The position numbers and the translations under genes are program-made. The notes under the pieces were generated by a model. That model was not told the DNA's origin. It did not search any database and worked only from the letters and a program-made list of their open reading frames with translations. This document shows, piece after piece, positions 5,929-6,621 of a stretch of DNA of 6,621 nucleotides. Each line of letters begins with the position of its first letter. Position 1 is the stretch's first letter. The stretch comes from Pseudomonadota bacterium (GTDB taxonomy: Bacteria; Pseudomonadota; Gammaproteobacteria; Magnimaribacterales; D2472), in the NCBI GenBank assembly GCA_010024215.1, contig RGHK01000049.1:1-6621 (forward strand). Direction: 5' to 3'.

Positions 5929-6123
5929 TTAATTTTTATAAATAAAGATTTCCTCTAATGATACTCCAAAGTATCTTGTTAACTTCATGGCTAGGGTTAA
6001 AGATGGATCAAATTTTCCATTTTCAATAGAGTTAATAGTTTGCCTGCTAACAGATAGAGCATCGGCAAGATCATTTTGACTGACGCTTCTAATCTTTCTA
6101 AGATTTTTTAAGTTATTATCCAT
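5929..6123 (-). CDS. small XRE-family helix-turn-helix transcriptional regulator
   Basis: This 64-residue protein is almost entirely one Cro/C1-type DNA-binding domain: NLRKIRSVSQNDLADAL (residues 7-23), a recognition helix SRQTINSIENGKFDPS (26-41), and LAMKLTRYFGVSLEEIFIY (44-62). The SRQTI..IE.GK.DPSL...KL...F...EEIF pattern is that of the compact stand-alone YozG-like regulators, which bind DNA as dimers. It is the second gene of a minus-strand pair. Its ATG at 6123 lies inside the end of the upstream membrane protein gene (ATGGATAA, 8-base overlap), and no strong ribosome binding site is visible, so it is probably translationally coupled. In other bacteria such regulators often sit beside a small multi-helix membrane protein, as here. 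Autoregulation of its own operon is plausible, and an inverted repeat lies upstream of the pair. Its stop touches the stop of the plus-strand dehydrogenase gene. Confidence 0.9.
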   Translation of the reverse strand: MDNNLKNLRKIRSVSQNDLADALSVSRQTINSIENGKFDPSLTLAMKLTRYFGVSLEEIFIYKN

Positions 6124-6577
6124 GTCTTATATATTTCTTGTCAAAAAGATACCCACCAATTCCAGTACCAATACCCCATGCTATAAAGCATTCGTAAAAT
6201 CCAACCGAAAAACCCAGGTATGGTGACAAAATTGAAAAAAGCATACCAAAGCTAATAAAGCCAATTCCACCCCAAGCACCTAGATAAAGATAATATCTTT
6301 GCATAAATTCATCCTGAGTTTTTATAAACTTATTTTGATAGAAAGCTGCAGCCGCCCATAGAATAATGACCATAGCTCTAGATATATGATAGAACAATGA
6401 ATCTGTAGTAGCTTCTTCTAATTTAGGCCCAAAGATACCATCTACAGAAGTTAAATGAATGCCCCAAAAAAAAGCACCAATAAAAAATAATGTAATCGAA
6501 GTTAGATAATTTTTTTTATCTTCCTTATTTAAAGAACTTATCTGAATCCAAGAACCTCTATGTGTTATTTTCGCCAT
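6116..6577 (-). CDS. four-helix membrane protein paired with the XRE regulator
   Basis: This is a 153-residue hydrophobic protein with four predicted membrane helices (about 25-44, 65-81, 95-117, 122-144), a cytoplasmic-looking polar N-terminus (KITHRGSW...NKEDKKN), and an acidic/basic loop KTQDEFMQRYY (87-96) between helices two and three. The overall layout, a small four-helix protein with a D.E..R loop next to a YozG-like regulator, resembles families such as DUF2178, but I cannot assign it to one with confidence. The start at 6577 is preferred over an in-frame TTG at 6619 because AGGGAGA lies six bases upstream of the ATG. The TTG would lie within the inverted repeat and at the window edge. 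It overlaps the regulator gene by 8 bases. A role in membrane sensing or in controlling the regulator is possible but is inference. Confidence 0.8.
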   Translation of the reverse strand: MAKITHRGSWIQISSLNKEDKKNYLTSITLFFIGAFFWGIHLTSVDGIFGPKLEEATTDSLFYHISRAMVIILWAAAAFYQNKFIKTQDEFMQRYYLYLGAWGGIGFISFGMLFSILSPYLGFSVGFYECFIAWGIGTGIGGYLFDKKYIRHG

Positions 6578-6582
6578 GTCTG

Positions 6583-6589
6583 TCTCCCT
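6583..6589 (-). promoter_or_regulatory. ribosome binding site AGGGAGA deciding the start at 6577
   Basis: Read on the minus strand, AGGGAGA is six bases upstream of the ATG of the membrane protein gene. This supports a 153-residue product over a 167-residue one starting at a TTG at 6619. Confidence 0.75.
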
Positions 6590-6601
6590 AATATTTGCAC
6601 T

Positions 6602-6619
6602 TTGAATATATATTTTCAA
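6602..6619 (-). promoter_or_regulatory. 18-bp imperfect inverted repeat, candidate operator of the XRE pair
   Basis: TTGAATATA and the reverse complement of TATTTTCAA (TTGAAAATA) match at eight of nine positions, giving a near-palindrome 25 bases upstream of the membrane protein start. Size and position suit a dimeric XRE regulator binding its own promoter. Read on the minus strand, the outer arm TTGAAA also resembles a -35 box. The centre is only A and T, so a chance palindrome in AT-rich DNA cannot be excluded, and the promoter runs off the window. Confidence 0.4.
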
Positions 6620-6621
6620 TT

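Noticed and set aside
6578..6619. TTG start giving a 14-residue longer N-terminus for the minus-strand membrane protein
   Set aside because: The ATG at 6577 has a well-spaced AGGGAGA site. The TTG is at the window edge inside the inverted repeat, so this stretch is more likely promoter or operator.

Overview
The window is AT-rich (roughly two thirds A+T by eye), densely packed, and reads as a streamlined bacterial chromosome. Intergenic gaps are 77 bases or less, genes overlap by a few bases, and Shine-Dalgarno sites are purine-rich. The protein repertoire (a small Mpo1/DUF962 protein, a fatty acid hydroxylase superfamily enzyme, a heme-dependent oxidative N-demethylase, an antiquitin-type aldehyde dehydrogenase) and the small AT-rich genome style fit a marine planktonic proteobacterium, perhaps a SAR86-like gammaproteobacterium. 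That placement is inference from style and gene content; no rRNA or other phylogenetic marker is present.

Layout: (1) 2-385, the 3' part of an unrecognised gene cut by the window's left edge. (2) 463-3019, four plus-strand genes: a secreted protein of an uncharacterised family, an Mpo1-like (DUF962) membrane protein, a fatty acid hydroxylase superfamily protein, and a DUF3445-type heme-dependent oxidative N-demethylase. The last three are separated by 5 and 0 bases, and the last two have no visible ribosome binding site, so their translation is probably coupled. (3) 3068-5928, three plus-strand genes: a five-helix membrane protein, an ALDH7/antiquitin-type L-2-aminoadipate-6-semialdehyde dehydrogenase, and a saccharopine dehydrogenase/lysine 6-dehydrogenase family protein, with 11-base overlaps at both junctions. 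(4) 5929-6577, a minus-strand pair: a four-helix membrane protein followed, with an 8-base overlap, by a 64-residue XRE-type regulator. This pair converges on region 3 with no spacer: the two stop codons abut.

Function: region 3 is best read as a lysine degradation module in which the dehydrogenase yields 2-aminoadipate-6-semialdehyde and the ALDH7 enzyme oxidises it to 2-aminoadipate. Region 2 is the less ordinary part. It combines three predicted iron-dependent oxidative enzymes of different chemistry (Mpo1-like Fe(II), histidine-box diiron, heme). The hydroxylase/Mpo1 pair suggests a testable lipid 2-hydroxylation plus alpha-oxidation hypothesis. Region 4 looks like a self-contained regulator/membrane-protein unit, with an 18-bp inverted repeat upstream that could be its operator. 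No RNA gene, mobile element, CRISPR array or convincing intrinsic terminator was seen.
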